NCBI GenBank assembly: GCA_035501495.1
Contig: DATJWB010000006.1
Coordinates: 21,427-85,426 of the forward strand
DNA: 64,000 nt
Source of the DNA: JAIQFL01 sp035501495
Lineage (GTDB): Bacteria > Acidobacteriota > Terriglobia > Bryobacterales > Bryobacteraceae
Direction: 5' to 3'
The number at the start of each line of letters is the position of its first letter. Within the stretch, counting starts at the first letter, position 1. Under the pieces are notes generated by a model that saw only the letters and a program-made list of their open reading frames with translations, was not told the DNA's origin and made no database searches. A program made the translations under genes and the position numbers. Shown here one piece after another: positions 43,816 through 53,096 of this stretch.

Positions 43816-46449
43816 ATGACTCCGCCCTCGACCATCGCGCACTACCGCATCGTCTCCAGGCTCGGCGAAGGTGGCATGGGCGCTGTCTACCGCGCTACCG
43901 ACACAAAGCTGAATCGCGAGGTTGCCATCAAGGTGCTGCCGGATTCGTTCGCGGCCGATCCCGACCGACTGGCGCGATTCTCGCGCGAAGCGCACGTGCT
44001 GGCCTCGTTGAACCATCCGAACATCGCGGCGATCTATGGAGTCGAAAAGCGGGCGCTGGTGCTCGAATTGGTGGAAGGTCCCACGCTGGCGGGTCGCATT
44101 GCCCAAGGCCCCATTCCGCCCAGTGAGGCGCTGCCGCTGATTCACCAACTCATCGACGCGCTGGAATACGCACATGAAAAGGGCGTCGTCCACCGCGATC
44201 TCAAGCCCGCCAACGTGAAGATCACGCCCGACGGACGCGTAAAGGTGCTGGACTTCGGGCTGGCCAAGGCGCTGGGCAGCGACCCCGAGGCGGCCGACCC
44301 GAGGTCGTCGCCGACGCTAACCATGAGCGCGACCACGGCCGGGATGATCATGGGCACGGCGGGCTACATGGCGCCGGAACAGGCACGCGGTCAGAACGTC
44401 GATAAGCGCGCCGACATCTGGGCCTTCGGCGCGGTGGTCTACGAGATGCTGACCGGCGAGCAACTTTTCGCCGGCCCGACGGTCTCCGACTCCCTGGCCG
44501 CGGTGCTGACTCGCGAGCCGGACTGGAAGCGCGTGCCGGTGGAAGCGCGCAAGCTGGTCCGGCTATGCCTGGTGAAGGATGCGAAGTTGCGGTTGCGTGA
44601 TATCGGAGACGGAAGAATTCCGCTCGCAGACGGCGCCTCATATTCCGCTCCGCCGGTTGCGCCGCCAGCCAAATCATCGCGGCTCCCCTGGATTGTGGCG
44701 GCGGCTGGTCTGTGTGCGGCCCTGGTGGCAGGACTCGCGTGGCTGCGCCGCCCGGTGGAGGACGCCCGCATGGTCCAGCTCATGGCCTTGCCGCCGGAGA
44801 AGGCGTCTCTTTCCAACTACCCACCGATGGTTTCACCGGACGGACGGCACATCGCGTTCACAGCCATGACTGAGGGGCTGATGCGAATCTGGCTTCGAGA
44901 CCTCGATGCCGCCGCGCCGCACCCGCTCCCCGGGTCGGAGGACGTGCGCCCGACCGGCGGGATCTTCTGGTCGCCCGATAGCCGGTTTCTGGGCTTCTTC
45001 GCGGGCGGCAAACTGAAGAGAATGGATATTGCGGGCGGCCCGGCCGTGGCGATCTGCGATGCGGAGAATGCCCGCGGAGGCTCCTGGAGCAGCCGGGATG
45101 TCATCGTCTTCACCCCCACTGTCTCGAACCGGCTGCTGCGGGTTCCGGCTGCCGGCGGGTCTCCCGAACCGGTGACGGAACTCGACCCGGCGCTGAGCGA
45201 AACCACGCATCGCTGGCCGTGGTTCCTGCCCGACGGGCGGCACTTCCTCTACCTCGGCCGCTCTTTGGACGCCGAAAACTCTGCCATCTGGGTGGGTGAC
45301 CTCGACTCCAAGATGCGCCGCCCCCTGGTGAAAGCTATGTCGAATGCGGCGTACGATCCGGGCGGGTATGTGCTCTTCATGCGCGACCAGACCCTGGTGG
45401 GCCAACCGTTCGACGTCTCGCGGCTGGAATTGTCCGGAGATCCCTTTCCGGTTTTCCAGCCCGTGGATTACAATACCAGCCCGGCAACGATCGGTAGCTT
45501 CTCAGTTTCCGGAACCAGCGTGCTGGCGTTCTATTCAGGAGGCGGGTCGGAGAATTGGCGGCTGACCTGGCACGATCGTGCCGGCAAACCTGTGGGAACG
45601 GTCGGGCAGTCCGGTCGGATGAACCGGTTCTCCGTTTCTCCGGACGGCCGCACGGTCGCGACGGACCGGGCCGACCCAAGATCGGCGCAAGACTACCAGA
45701 TCTGGCTGGACGATGCGGCGCGCGGAGACGAATCCAGGTTTACGGTCGATGCCAGGGATGTGCTGGATCCGATCTGGTCGCCGGATGGCAGACACATCCT
45801 GTTCTCCTCCAGGCGTCCGGGACACAACCGGCTGCTCGTCAAGCCTGCCAACGGTGCGGGAAAGGAAGATGTGCTCGTCGAGTCGACCGCTTTACTGTCG
45901 GTCACCGACTGGTCGCGGGATGGCAAATACGCGATTTACCAGGCCAGCCGGACGAGCACGAAGTCGGATATCTGGGCGATTCCCAATCCGCTGGGCCCGG
46001 CCGCGGATCGCAAGCCCTTCGCTGTGGTGCAAAGCGAGGCGATCGAAAGAGAGGGTCGCCTCTCGCCCGACGGTAAGTGGCTCGCCTACCAGTCCGACGA
46101 GAATCGGGGGTGGGAGGTGTATGTGCGGAGCTTTCCCGAGAACGAAGGAAAGTGGCAAGTGTCCACGTCCGGGGGATCCTGGCCCGTCTGGAACCGCGAC
46201 GGGAAGGAGCTCTTTTACATTTCCGCCGACCGCAAAGTGATGTCCGTGGGGGTGAAGAGCGGAGGAACCTTTGAATTCGGCTCTCCCAAGGCATTGTTCG
46301 ATTACCCTGGGGCCGCGTCGCTGGCAGGAACGTCTCCGTTCGATGTAAGCCCCGACGGGAAGCGTTTCCTGCTGCTGGACTCCGCAGATGCCGCCGCCAC
46401 CCCCACGCTGCACGTGGTCCTGAACTGGCACGCGGGATTGAAGAAATGA
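43816..46449 (+). CDS. Ser/Thr protein kinase with C-terminal TolB/PD40-like propeller
   Basis: 877 residues. Kinase domain at about 10-265: glycine loop LGEGGMGAVY, catalytic Lys39 (VAIKVL), HRD at 126-128 (VVHRDLKPANV), DFG at 146-148, and GTAGYMAPEQARG. All catalytic residues are present. One membrane helix (WIVAAAGLCAALVAGLAWL, about 291-310) separates it from an extracytoplasmic propeller of PD40/TolB-like blades (SPDGRHIAFT, SPDSRFLGFF, SPDGRHILFSS, SPDGKWLAYQS). The propeller is likely the sensor. The stop overlaps an ATG that begins a truncated second kinase (ATGA), so the locus once carried tandem kinases. Confidence 0.93.
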   Translation: MTPPSTIAHYRIVSRLGEGGMGAVYRATDTKLNREVAIKVLPDSFAADPDRLARFSREAHVLASLNHPNIAAIYGVEKRALVLELVEGPTLAGRIAQGPIPPSEALPLIHQLIDALEYAHEKGVVHRDLKPANVKITPDGRVKVLDFGLAKALGSDPEAADPRSSPTLTMSATTAGMIMGTAGYMAPEQARGQNVDKRADIWAFGAVVYEMLTGEQLFAGPTVSDSLAAVLTREPDWKRVPVEARKLVRLCLVKDAKLRLRDIGDGRIPLADGASYSAPPVAPPAKSSRLPWIVAAAGLCAALVAGLAWLRRPVEDARMVQLMALPPEKASLSNYPPMVSPDGRHIAFTAMTEGLMRIWLRDLDAAAPHPLPGSEDVRPTGGIFWSPDSRFLGFFAGGKLKRMDIAGGPAVAICDAENARGGSWSSRDVIVFTPTVSNRLLRVPAAGGSPEPVTELDPALSETTHRWPWFLPDGRHFLYLGRSLDAENSAIWVGDLDSKMRRPLVKAMSNAAYDPGGYVLFMRDQTLVGQPFDVSRLELSGDPFPVFQPVDYNTSPATIGSFSVSGTSVLAFYSGGGSENWRLTWHDRAGKPVGTVGQSGRMNRFSVSPDGRTVATDRADPRSAQDYQIWLDDAARGDESRFTVDARDVLDPIWSPDGRHILFSSRRPGHNRLLVKPANGAGKEDVLVESTALLSVTDWSRDGKYAIYQASRTSTKSDIWAIPNPLGPAADRKPFAVVQSEAIEREGRLSPDGKWLAYQSDENRGWEVYVRSFPENEGKWQVSTSGGSWPVWNRDGKELFYISADRKVMSVGVKSGGTFEFGSPKALFDYPGAASLAGTSPFDVSPDGKRFLLLDSADAAATPTLHVVLNWHAGLKK

Positions 46450-46552
46450 GTCCACAACAGAGCATGGCGCATTACATGGTCACCGGCAAACTTGGCGAGG
46501 GCGGCATGAGCGCGGTCTATCGCGCACTGATACCAAGCTCAATCGCGATGTC
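46446..46552 (+). pseudogene. N-terminal fragment of a Ser/Thr kinase
   Basis: Starts with an ATG overlapping the stop of the preceding kinase and reads MAHYMVTGKLGEGGMSAVYRA, a clear kinase glycine loop. A one-base shift near 46525 then moves it out of frame; in the other frame TDTKLNRDV continues, as in the neighbour's TDTKLNREV. Nothing of the catalytic core remains. It looks like the stump of a tandem duplicate of the kinase upstream. Confidence 0.85.
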
Positions 46553-46682
46553 GTGGGTTGGTTAGCGCTACCACGAACCAGAGCTGACCGCCATTCATGT
46601 CGATTGCGGCCGTGAAGTAGCATATCGGAAAGTGGGCTGGGGACGGGGCACCACGCCGGGCCACTGTACGATAAGGCCGCCA

Positions 46683-46772
46683 GGTGGCCGTCTGGGTCCT
46701 TACGAAGTGGTTGCTCAAATCGGTGCGGGTGGAATGGGCGAGGTCTAAGAAGTATGCGATACGCGCCTCAAC
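46683..46772 (+). pseudogene. Second kinase N-terminal fragment
   Basis: Reads RLGPYEVVAQIGAGGMGEV, then an in-frame TAA at 46746-46748, then EVCDTRLNH, the expected continuation of a kinase N-lobe (family: YxxRDTRLNR). It differs in sequence from the fragment at 46446, so it came from another kinase gene. Confidence 0.8.
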
Positions 46773-46879
46773 CATTTACGGACAGTCGGAGCCGGGGTAC
46801 TGGTCCGACGTTGATATAGGCTGTGGGGCGGTTGATCCTGGAAAGCGGGTCCCCAGGCTGAATAGCCTGCCTCACCCTT

Positions 46880-49225
46880 TCAGGGCAGCTTCATGCGGGC
46901 AACCAGATTCTGAAAGCGCGGGTCGGAGCGGACGCCATCGAACGCTGGGTCGACTTTCAGAAAGTCCAGGAACTGGCTCCGCTGCGCCCAAGCTTGCTCC
47001 AGTTGGGCGATCGCCTGGTCTTTATCGCCGAGTGCAGCGTAGACCGTGGCAATTCCGTAAGGCGCAACGTGGATGCTTTGCGAGCGGCCCAGCAGATCCC
47101 GGACTGCCTGTATTGCCTCCGAACGCCTGCCTGCGAGCGCATGGTCGCGCGCAATCTCCGCTTGCATGTAGGAAGAGCCCGCATCGCCGAAGTTCTGGAC
47201 AGACTTTCGTTCGGCCGCAATTGCGTCGTCGAAGCGGCCCTGCTGCGCATACACCTCGCCGAGCACGTAGAGCGCAAATGGATAGTTGGGATCGATTTCC
47301 AGCGTCGTGTGAAGATCCGCCATTGACTGATCGTAGCGGCGGGCGAAATACAAAGTCCAATCCAGGAATGAATGGATTTCCGGCGAAAGTGGATCGAGTT
47401 CTACGGCCCGCTGCGCCTCCTGAATGGCCTGGTCTATACGCCCCTGCGAGATCAGATATTGACTGTAAAATTCATGTGCCGGGGCATAGTTGGGGTTGAT
47501 GCTGAACGCGCGCTGGAACTCCCGCTCCGCGGCGGGCCAGTCGTAGTCGTAGGATGTGTAATTGTAGGCCTGCTCCACATGCGGCTGCACCAGCGAATCG
47601 TCGAGCTCAATCGCCTTGCGGGCCGCCGCTTCAGATTTCGGCATCACTTCGGCGGGAGCGACCGACAGGTCTTCGATCAAAGTGTAGTAGTATGACATCC
47701 CGTCGTAGGCCAAGGCGTAACCGGGGTCGAGGGCGATGGCTTGGCGGAAATAATTCATGCCCTTGTCGAGACCTTCCGGCGTAAATTGCGCCGCGAAGTA
47801 ACGGCCCTTCAGATAGAGTTGATACGCCTCGGGGTTCGCAGTCTGGCGCGTGGCCATGCGCTTCATCTGCGTGTCGCTGATGGGCAGCCGCAGCTTCTCC
47901 ACGATCTGATGCGCAATCTCGTTCTGCACCGCCAGCGCGTCCGCCAGTTGGCGCTTATATCGCTCGCCCCACAAGTGGCTGTTATCCTTGGCGTCGACCA
48001 GTTCCGCGCTCACCGTGAGGCTATCGCCGCGTTGTGTAATCCGCCCGGTGAGCACGGCGCGTACGCCAACCTCCCGGCCGACCGATGGAATATCGGGCGT
48101 CTTGCCTTTGTAACGCGCGACGGCGCTGCTCGACATTACTTTCAAGTTGGGGAGTTCCGAGAGGCTGCCTATCAGGCTCTCCGTGATTCCATCGCTCAGG
48201 TAGTCTGCGTCGGCGCTGCCGCTGCTGTTGGCGAATGGCAACACGGCGAGAGAGTAGATGCTCTGGGCGTGACTGCGCAGGTAACGCAGTCCTGCGGCCG
48301 CGATGGCGATCACTGCGGCAATTACAGTGAGCCACCGACGGCGCACGCTATGCGGCCCCGCCGCACCTCGGGTCTTCTCGCCGCCAACACTGAGAAGGCC
48401 TCTCAAGGCAAACGCCAGATCGTGGGCGGAGTGAAACCGCTGAGCCGGATTCTTAGCCAGGCACCGATCGATCACTCGCTCCAGCTCCGCAGGCGCCTCT
48501 TTCCCTGTGTCCCGATCGCCGTAGGATCTTCCTTGAGGATCGCAGCCATGGTATCGCCCGCCGACCTCCGGGAAAAGGGCCGACGCCCGGCCACTGCCTC
48601 ATAGAGCACGCAGCCCAGCGAGAAGATGTCGCTCGCCGCGCCCACATTTTCGCCGCGCACTTGTTCGGGCGACATGTAGCCGACAGTGCCCGATATGCTT
48701 CCCGCCTGCGTGTCGTCCAGAGTCGCGGTCTCGTCTTCGGTAGATATCTTTTGCCGCCGCGCCAGACCAAAATCGAGAATCTTAACCTGACCATCGGCGG
48801 TGAGGAAAATATTGCCTGGCTTGATGTCGCGATGAACAATGTCCCTGCCGTGGGCAGCAGCGAGTCCCTCGGCCAGTGCGACTCCGATCTCAAGGGTCTT
48901 GCGCCATGAGAGTGGGGAACGGCTGAGCCGGTCGCGCAGCGTCTCCCCTTCCAGCAACTCGGTGACGGCGTAATGAATGTCGTCTTGTTCGCCGATATCA
49001 AACAGCACCAAGATATTGGGATGCGATAGCGCCGCTACGGCTCTGCCCTCGCGCTCGAAGCGCGCCAGAGCTTGCGGATTTGTTCCCAAATGCTCAGGCA
49101 GGACCTTGACGGCGACTTGACGGCCCAGGCGAGAATCCCGCGCGCGGTACACCTCACCCATGCCGCCCGCGGGGGGGCGCGAGGATCTCGTACGGGCCGA
49201 GTTTGTCGCCTGCCGAAAGTGGCAT
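46880..49225 (-). pseudogene. Frameshifted Ser/Thr kinase-TolB_N-TPR gene
   Basis: The gene should start at ATG 49225 (MPLSAGDKLGPYEILAP). A run of seven C on the coding strand in the glycine-loop region shifts the frame. The rest of the N-lobe and the catalytic core (HRD in DIVHRDIKPGN, DFG in ILDFGLAR, GTVGYMSPEQVRG) are read from 49161. A second one-base shift near 48500 ends that frame at 48472. Its expected continuation KEAPAELERVIDRCLAKNPAQRF is in the frame 46880-48475. That part has a membrane helix, a TolB_N-like segment (LAVLPFANSSGS...YLSDGITESL) and TPR units. The two halves overlap as GTGA, so re-initiation could still give a separate TPR protein. Sequencing error in the homopolymer is possible. 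Confidence 0.82.
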
Positions 49226-49600
49226 AGAAGGGGTTCAGCTCAGTTTAGCCGACCAGAAAGCGGATAGGGAATGTATCACGGCCCATCCGGAAACTATTCA
49301 CCCAGTCGATCCTACCAAATCCATCTCCCGGATCAGACCGGCTTCCGGAATCGGCCTTCCGGACGCCTCAGTGTCCGCCGGTGTCCGCCCACTGGACAAA
49401 AAGTGGTTTTAATCCGGCCAATGTAAAGTGAGGGGCTCGCGTTCTGTGACTGAAAGCTGTATTCTTTTTTCGTTCGAAACTGACTTAGCCGGAGGGTGAA
49501 GGCCGGGCCAGCAGATCGAAACTTTCGCAGAGCACGGTCAGGGGCGGGCCTTCAAGCCAGCCGGTAGAGATTCAGTATTTTTCGGTATAATTTGCCCTTC
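49226..49600. other. Intergenic region, possibly with IS-end remnants
   Basis: About 375 bp with no gene. Around 49372-49400 GTGTCCGCC occurs twice close together, followed by CCACTGGACAAAAAGTGG, a small inverted repeat. This is reminiscent of IS21-type termini but not diagnostic. A TATAAT-like element lies about 15 bases before the TPR gene start. Confidence 0.4.
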
Positions 49601-50653
49601 ATGCTGGCCAACCTCGAGCATCCGGAGGACGCACTCACATCGGCGCAGGCAACGGTCTCCATTTTCCGTCCGCTGGCCCAACAGCAGTCCAATATCTTCC
49701 TGCCCCACCTGGCAATGTCGCTGCATCACCTGGCATGCATCTTAAAAGAACTGGGGCGGGAGGAGGCGCTCGAAGCGGCCCGGGAAGCGGTCTCCATCTA
49801 CCGCCGGCTCGCGCAGGAGCGGCCAAACGCATTTTTGGGCGACCTGGCGACGGCACTCGACACTTTGGCCGGCATCTATGCCATGCTGGGCCGGCGCGAG
49901 GACGGTTTGGAGCCCGCCCGGGAGTTGGTCCAGATTCATCGCCAACTCAGCGCTTCGCTGCCTGAGGTCTTTCTGCCGAAACTGGCAATCTCGCTCCAGA
50001 AGCTGGCCTTGCGGCTCAGCGGTCTCGGGCACCGCGAAGAATTACTCGAGCCGATCGGGGAAACCTGCCAGGTGTACCGTCAACTCGCCGAACGGAATCC
50101 CGACGCCTATCTGCCCCGGCTGGCCACTTCATTGAAGAGCCTGGCCATGCGGCTTACCACTGTAGGACGGCACGAAGAAGCGCTGGGGCCTGCCAGGGAG
50201 GCGATCCAGATTCGGCGATCGCTTGCGCTTCGGCACCCCGAGCAACACTCCATGGATCTTGCAACGACTCTGCACGATCTGGCCGAGAGCTTGAACAGCC
50301 TGGGGCGGCGGAGCGAAGCCCTGGAGATGGTGGAAGACGCGGTCCGAATCCGTCGCGAGCTCGCCGAACTGGCACCGGAAAGGGCCGGCTTCGCCCTGGC
50401 CCGATCTCTGGCGCTGAAAGGACAGATCCTCGCCGAGACAAGCGCTTCCGCGGCATTCCCTTGCGCGGAGGAGGCGGTCCGTCTCCTGGAGCCGCTGTTC
50501 TCACAGAATCCCTGGATCTGGGCACCCACCATCCGGCCGATCATCGGCTTGTACTATCGGACTGGCGCGCTGGCCGACGCGCCCCTGGACTGGGAGTTGC
50601 TCGACCGCCTCATTCCGATCATCGAGGAGGCCGCTCGGCCCCGCGATGCGTAA
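49601..50653 (+). CDS. TPR-repeat protein, probably N-terminally truncated
   Basis: 350 residues from ATG 49601 (TTG 49592 is in frame). It is made of about six helical repeats of roughly 48 residues, each with the pattern LATSLxxLAxxLxxLGRxEEALEPAREAVxIYRxLAxxxP. These long TPR-like units are typical of the C-terminal sensor or partner-binding part of larger signalling proteins (kinase or NB-ARC/CHAT fusions). The protein begins in the middle of a repeat and has no signal, membrane segment or enzymatic domain, suggesting that an N-terminal effector domain has been lost. Whether it is still expressed is unclear. Confidence 0.7.
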   Translation: MLANLEHPEDALTSAQATVSIFRPLAQQQSNIFLPHLAMSLHHLACILKELGREEALEAAREAVSIYRRLAQERPNAFLGDLATALDTLAGIYAMLGRREDGLEPARELVQIHRQLSASLPEVFLPKLAISLQKLALRLSGLGHREELLEPIGETCQVYRQLAERNPDAYLPRLATSLKSLAMRLTTVGRHEEALGPAREAIQIRRSLALRHPEQHSMDLATTLHDLAESLNSLGRRSEALEMVEDAVRIRRELAELAPERAGFALARSLALKGQILAETSASAAFPCAEEAVRLLEPLFSQNPWIWAPTIRPIIGLYYRTGALADAPLDWELLDRLIPIIEEAARPRDA

Positions 50654-50679
50654 GCGTGAAGCTCGGCTCTTCCAGAGTC

Positions 50680-51260
50680 TCATGCTGGGCGTGCCTCAAA
50701 GAATCGAGCCGCATCCTCGGCCGTCGCCCGAGAGACGATTTCCGCGGCCATCCTGTCCCCAACGGGAAACCGGTGGCCAAGATTCTCTCGGCAGTCGTGT
50801 GAACGTCGTAGGGCGTGAAGCGGAACTCGAGATTTGGGTCGAGAATTGCCCAGTAAGCGACTAAGCCGCCAAAGGGATTGCCGACGCTTCCTGGATTGAC
50901 GATGTGCCAGGGTCCCACCTGTCGCTCGAACTGGCTGTGCGTATGGCCGCAGACCACGGTGGTCTCCTTGATACCCGCGCAGCAGGCAGCGATGCGGTCC
51001 GGAGGTGTCCCCACCGTGTCCACCGGCCATTGGCACGTTCAAAGACGTCGCGGTCGGCGTTTCCCCATGATGAACTCGACCTTTCGACGTGACCGAAGAG
51101 CCCGTATCGTTTCCTGCGGCCAGGGACCCCAGACGACATCGCCACCAACCAAAACCATATCAATGCCGGCCAACTCGGAAAGGACAGCCTGCAGTGCCGG
51201 CAGATTCCCGTGAATGTCGTAGGGCGCTGCAATTCTCACGCCGGGGCGCCCTCTTCTCAT
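50680..51260 (-). pseudogene. Scrambled metallophosphoesterase gene
   Basis: Pieces of a calcineurin-like phosphoesterase occur in order on the minus strand but in several frames: YDIHGNLPALQAVLSEL and VLVGGDVVWGPWP, then a shift after FIMGK. The next frame carries GNADRDVFERANGRWTRW, followed by an apparent internal deletion and another frame with VVCGHTHSQFERQ and NPGSVGNPFGG. Near the 3' end a further shift is needed to reach MAAEIVSRATAEDAARFFEA. The metal-binding Asp, His, Asn and GHTH motifs survive as sequence but cannot be made as one protein. Three or more shifts plus a deletion argue for true decay. Confidence 0.85.
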
Positions 51261-51401
51261 GCCTGGCTTTTTTGTAGTAGGCCGATCAGCATATCACAAC
51301 CGGTATGGACTGGCTCTTCTCTCCCACGACCCGGGCCTGTCCCCACGACCCGGGCGGACAAGTCATTCCGAAGAGGCTGTCGTGGGCGCACGTGGTGGGA
51401 A

Positions 51402-52087
51402 TCACCCCTCGCTCGCCACGCTTCCGTTCTCCAAACCATCCAGGTCGAGGTACTGTAGCCCCCGCTCCGGCTCATACTCGTGCCTGCTATGCAGAATCCT
51501 GTGCGCCGTAAAACGCTGTTGCCAATAGTAAGTTTTAAAGACAGTCCAGCTTGAAAAGCGACCCTCCACCAGCAGACCGGCGCGTCGCAGTTCCTCTGGC
51601 TGAGCTGTCGGTAAGTCTCTGAAAATCGGGCGCGACCATGCCATCCACCTGAAAGTGCCCGAAGGACTCAACGTCGACGGACAAACGGCGAAGGAGCGGG
51701 GCCTGATCCACACCATCTGGAAGCCCGGGCAAGCCCGATGCCTGCTCCGCGATGGCCTTTATCTCCGTTTGGTACTTCAACTCCTTGCCTTCGACCCAGA
51801 CGCGCCAACCGAACAGGTCGGCGCGAATGCTGGGGCTGAGCAGATAACCCAGCCGAATCCGGGAATGGGGAATGTGGTCTCCGACGGTAATGTCCTGATT
51901 CGTGGTGTTGAGGAATTCGTATTCGACAGTCACCTGGTCGCGGCCCGATCGTCAGCCGCTCCTTCTCCATCGAAATCCGCGCCTCGCGTTTCAAGCGGAT
52001 CCCGCCGACTGGAGTCGCCTCGGCGGAACCATCGTTCGCGAGCGCGAGGCCGGACAACAAAAGCCAAAACGCCGCCAGGATTCTCAT
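51402..52087 (-). pseudogene. Frameshifted secreted DUF4424-like protein
   Basis: Starts at ATG 52087 with a signal peptide (MRILAAFWLLLSGLALANDGS). The next residues, GGIRLKREARISMEKERLTI, fit the start of the DUF4424 family. A shift near 51935 moves to a frame reading VTVEYEFLNTTNQDITV, again family-like, then LFGWRVWVEGKELKYQTEI. A second shift near 51640 leads to SSWTVFKTYYWQQRFTA and HEYEPERG. The start overlaps the stop of the upstream secreted protein by 4 bp, so it was once translationally coupled. DUF4424 function is unknown. Confidence 0.75.
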
Positions 52088-52821
52088 CGTCTTCTCCTCC
52101 TGTTTTCACTCGGCTCCGTAGAAATATCGAAAAGCGACGCGGGCTGGGGTCCGACCTTGATATTACGCAGTTCCTGCACCGCCCAAGAGTGTGGCTCATA
52201 AATGGGGCGAAGATTCTTTTCGTCGCCACCTTGAAAACCATCCAGTCTAATTGTGTGCTTGAGCACCGGGTCGACCCACGCGATGAGTCTCCATATGCCG
52301 CGCTCAATGCGGCCGTCTTGCTTCTTCTCTTCGCCCGCGATCGTCAAAACGCAACTTTGCGTCTGGCGGCCGTTGACTATCGCGCCGCTTCCGCAGGTGC
52401 AGGATGTGGTGATCATCCGCCGTTCCTGCCCGTTATCGGGCAAGAACCAGCTCAGTAACTGTGCGCAAGGGTTTTCCGAATCCTGCAAAGGGCCTCCCAG
52501 TCTCAGTTCGAAGATGCGCCGCTCGCCCAAAGGCCATTCTGTCCTACTTCCTTTGCTGATGAAGTACCCGGTTTCCTTCCGCAGATCGATCACCGTTGCC
52601 CCGCCACCGCTGACCTCGACGCGCACTTTCTCTTCTGCGAAGTAGGCCTTCTGCCAATAAACTGTGCCGTCCTCGATGGTCGAGAATTCCGCGGAGAACT
52701 CGACGCCTTTCGCAGACGATTGGGCGGCATACAATCGCGCGGCATAAATGATCGAGCAACAGAGGAGCCGCGCCCTCGATCGGCCGAATGGAAACGCAAG
52801 ACTAAGTTCCCGGTGATTCAT
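52084..52821 (-). CDS. Secreted protein of unknown function
   Basis: 245 residues from ATG 52821 (MNHRELSLAFPFGRSRA), with a hydrophobic stretch to about residue 33. The longer open frame upstream has no coding features. The body has a beta-rich look: VEFSAEFSTIEDGTVYWQKA, KVRVEVSGGGATVIDLRKE, TGYFISKG. This resembles the LolA/DUF4412-like group of extracytoplasmic proteins, and a Cys pair (SCTCGSG) may form a disulfide. It precedes the frameshifted DUF4424 gene with a 4-bp overlap. Function unknown. Confidence 0.65.
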   Translation of the reverse strand: MNHRELSLAFPFGRSRARLLCCSIIYAARLYAAQSSAKGVEFSAEFSTIEDGTVYWQKAYFAEEKVRVEVSGGGATVIDLRKETGYFISKGSRTEWPLGERRIFELRLGGPLQDSENPCAQLLSWFLPDNGQERRMITTSCTCGSGAIVNGRQTQSCVLTIAGEEKKQDGRIERGIWRLIAWVDPVLKHTIRLDGFQGGDEKNLRPIYEPHSWAVQELRNIKVGPQPASLFDISTEPSENRRRRR

Positions 52822-53096
52822 TTTCTTGACCTGTCCCTTCTCTTCGCGGCACGATTCACGCCGCGATCCCAACACCCCCGAAATGGGCCAACTGCTGCGC
52901 AAACGGCCCGTAGCTTCCAACCACTGCTTCCAGGATTCCTGCGTTAGAACTGGCCCCCACGGCTTCGGAGCCGCGGTGATCGGATACGACTCGGGATATA
53001 TTCCGCCAATCGGACACCCACCGGGCAGGCGAAATCGCCTGCCCGTCCTGCCTGCTGGTGATGCGTCACGCCGCTCCTGCCAGGGTTCCTTGGTGG

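Noticed and set aside
49372..49420. Possible IS21-type terminus
   Set aside because: Only a few short repeated words resemble IS ends; no transposase fragment is nearby.
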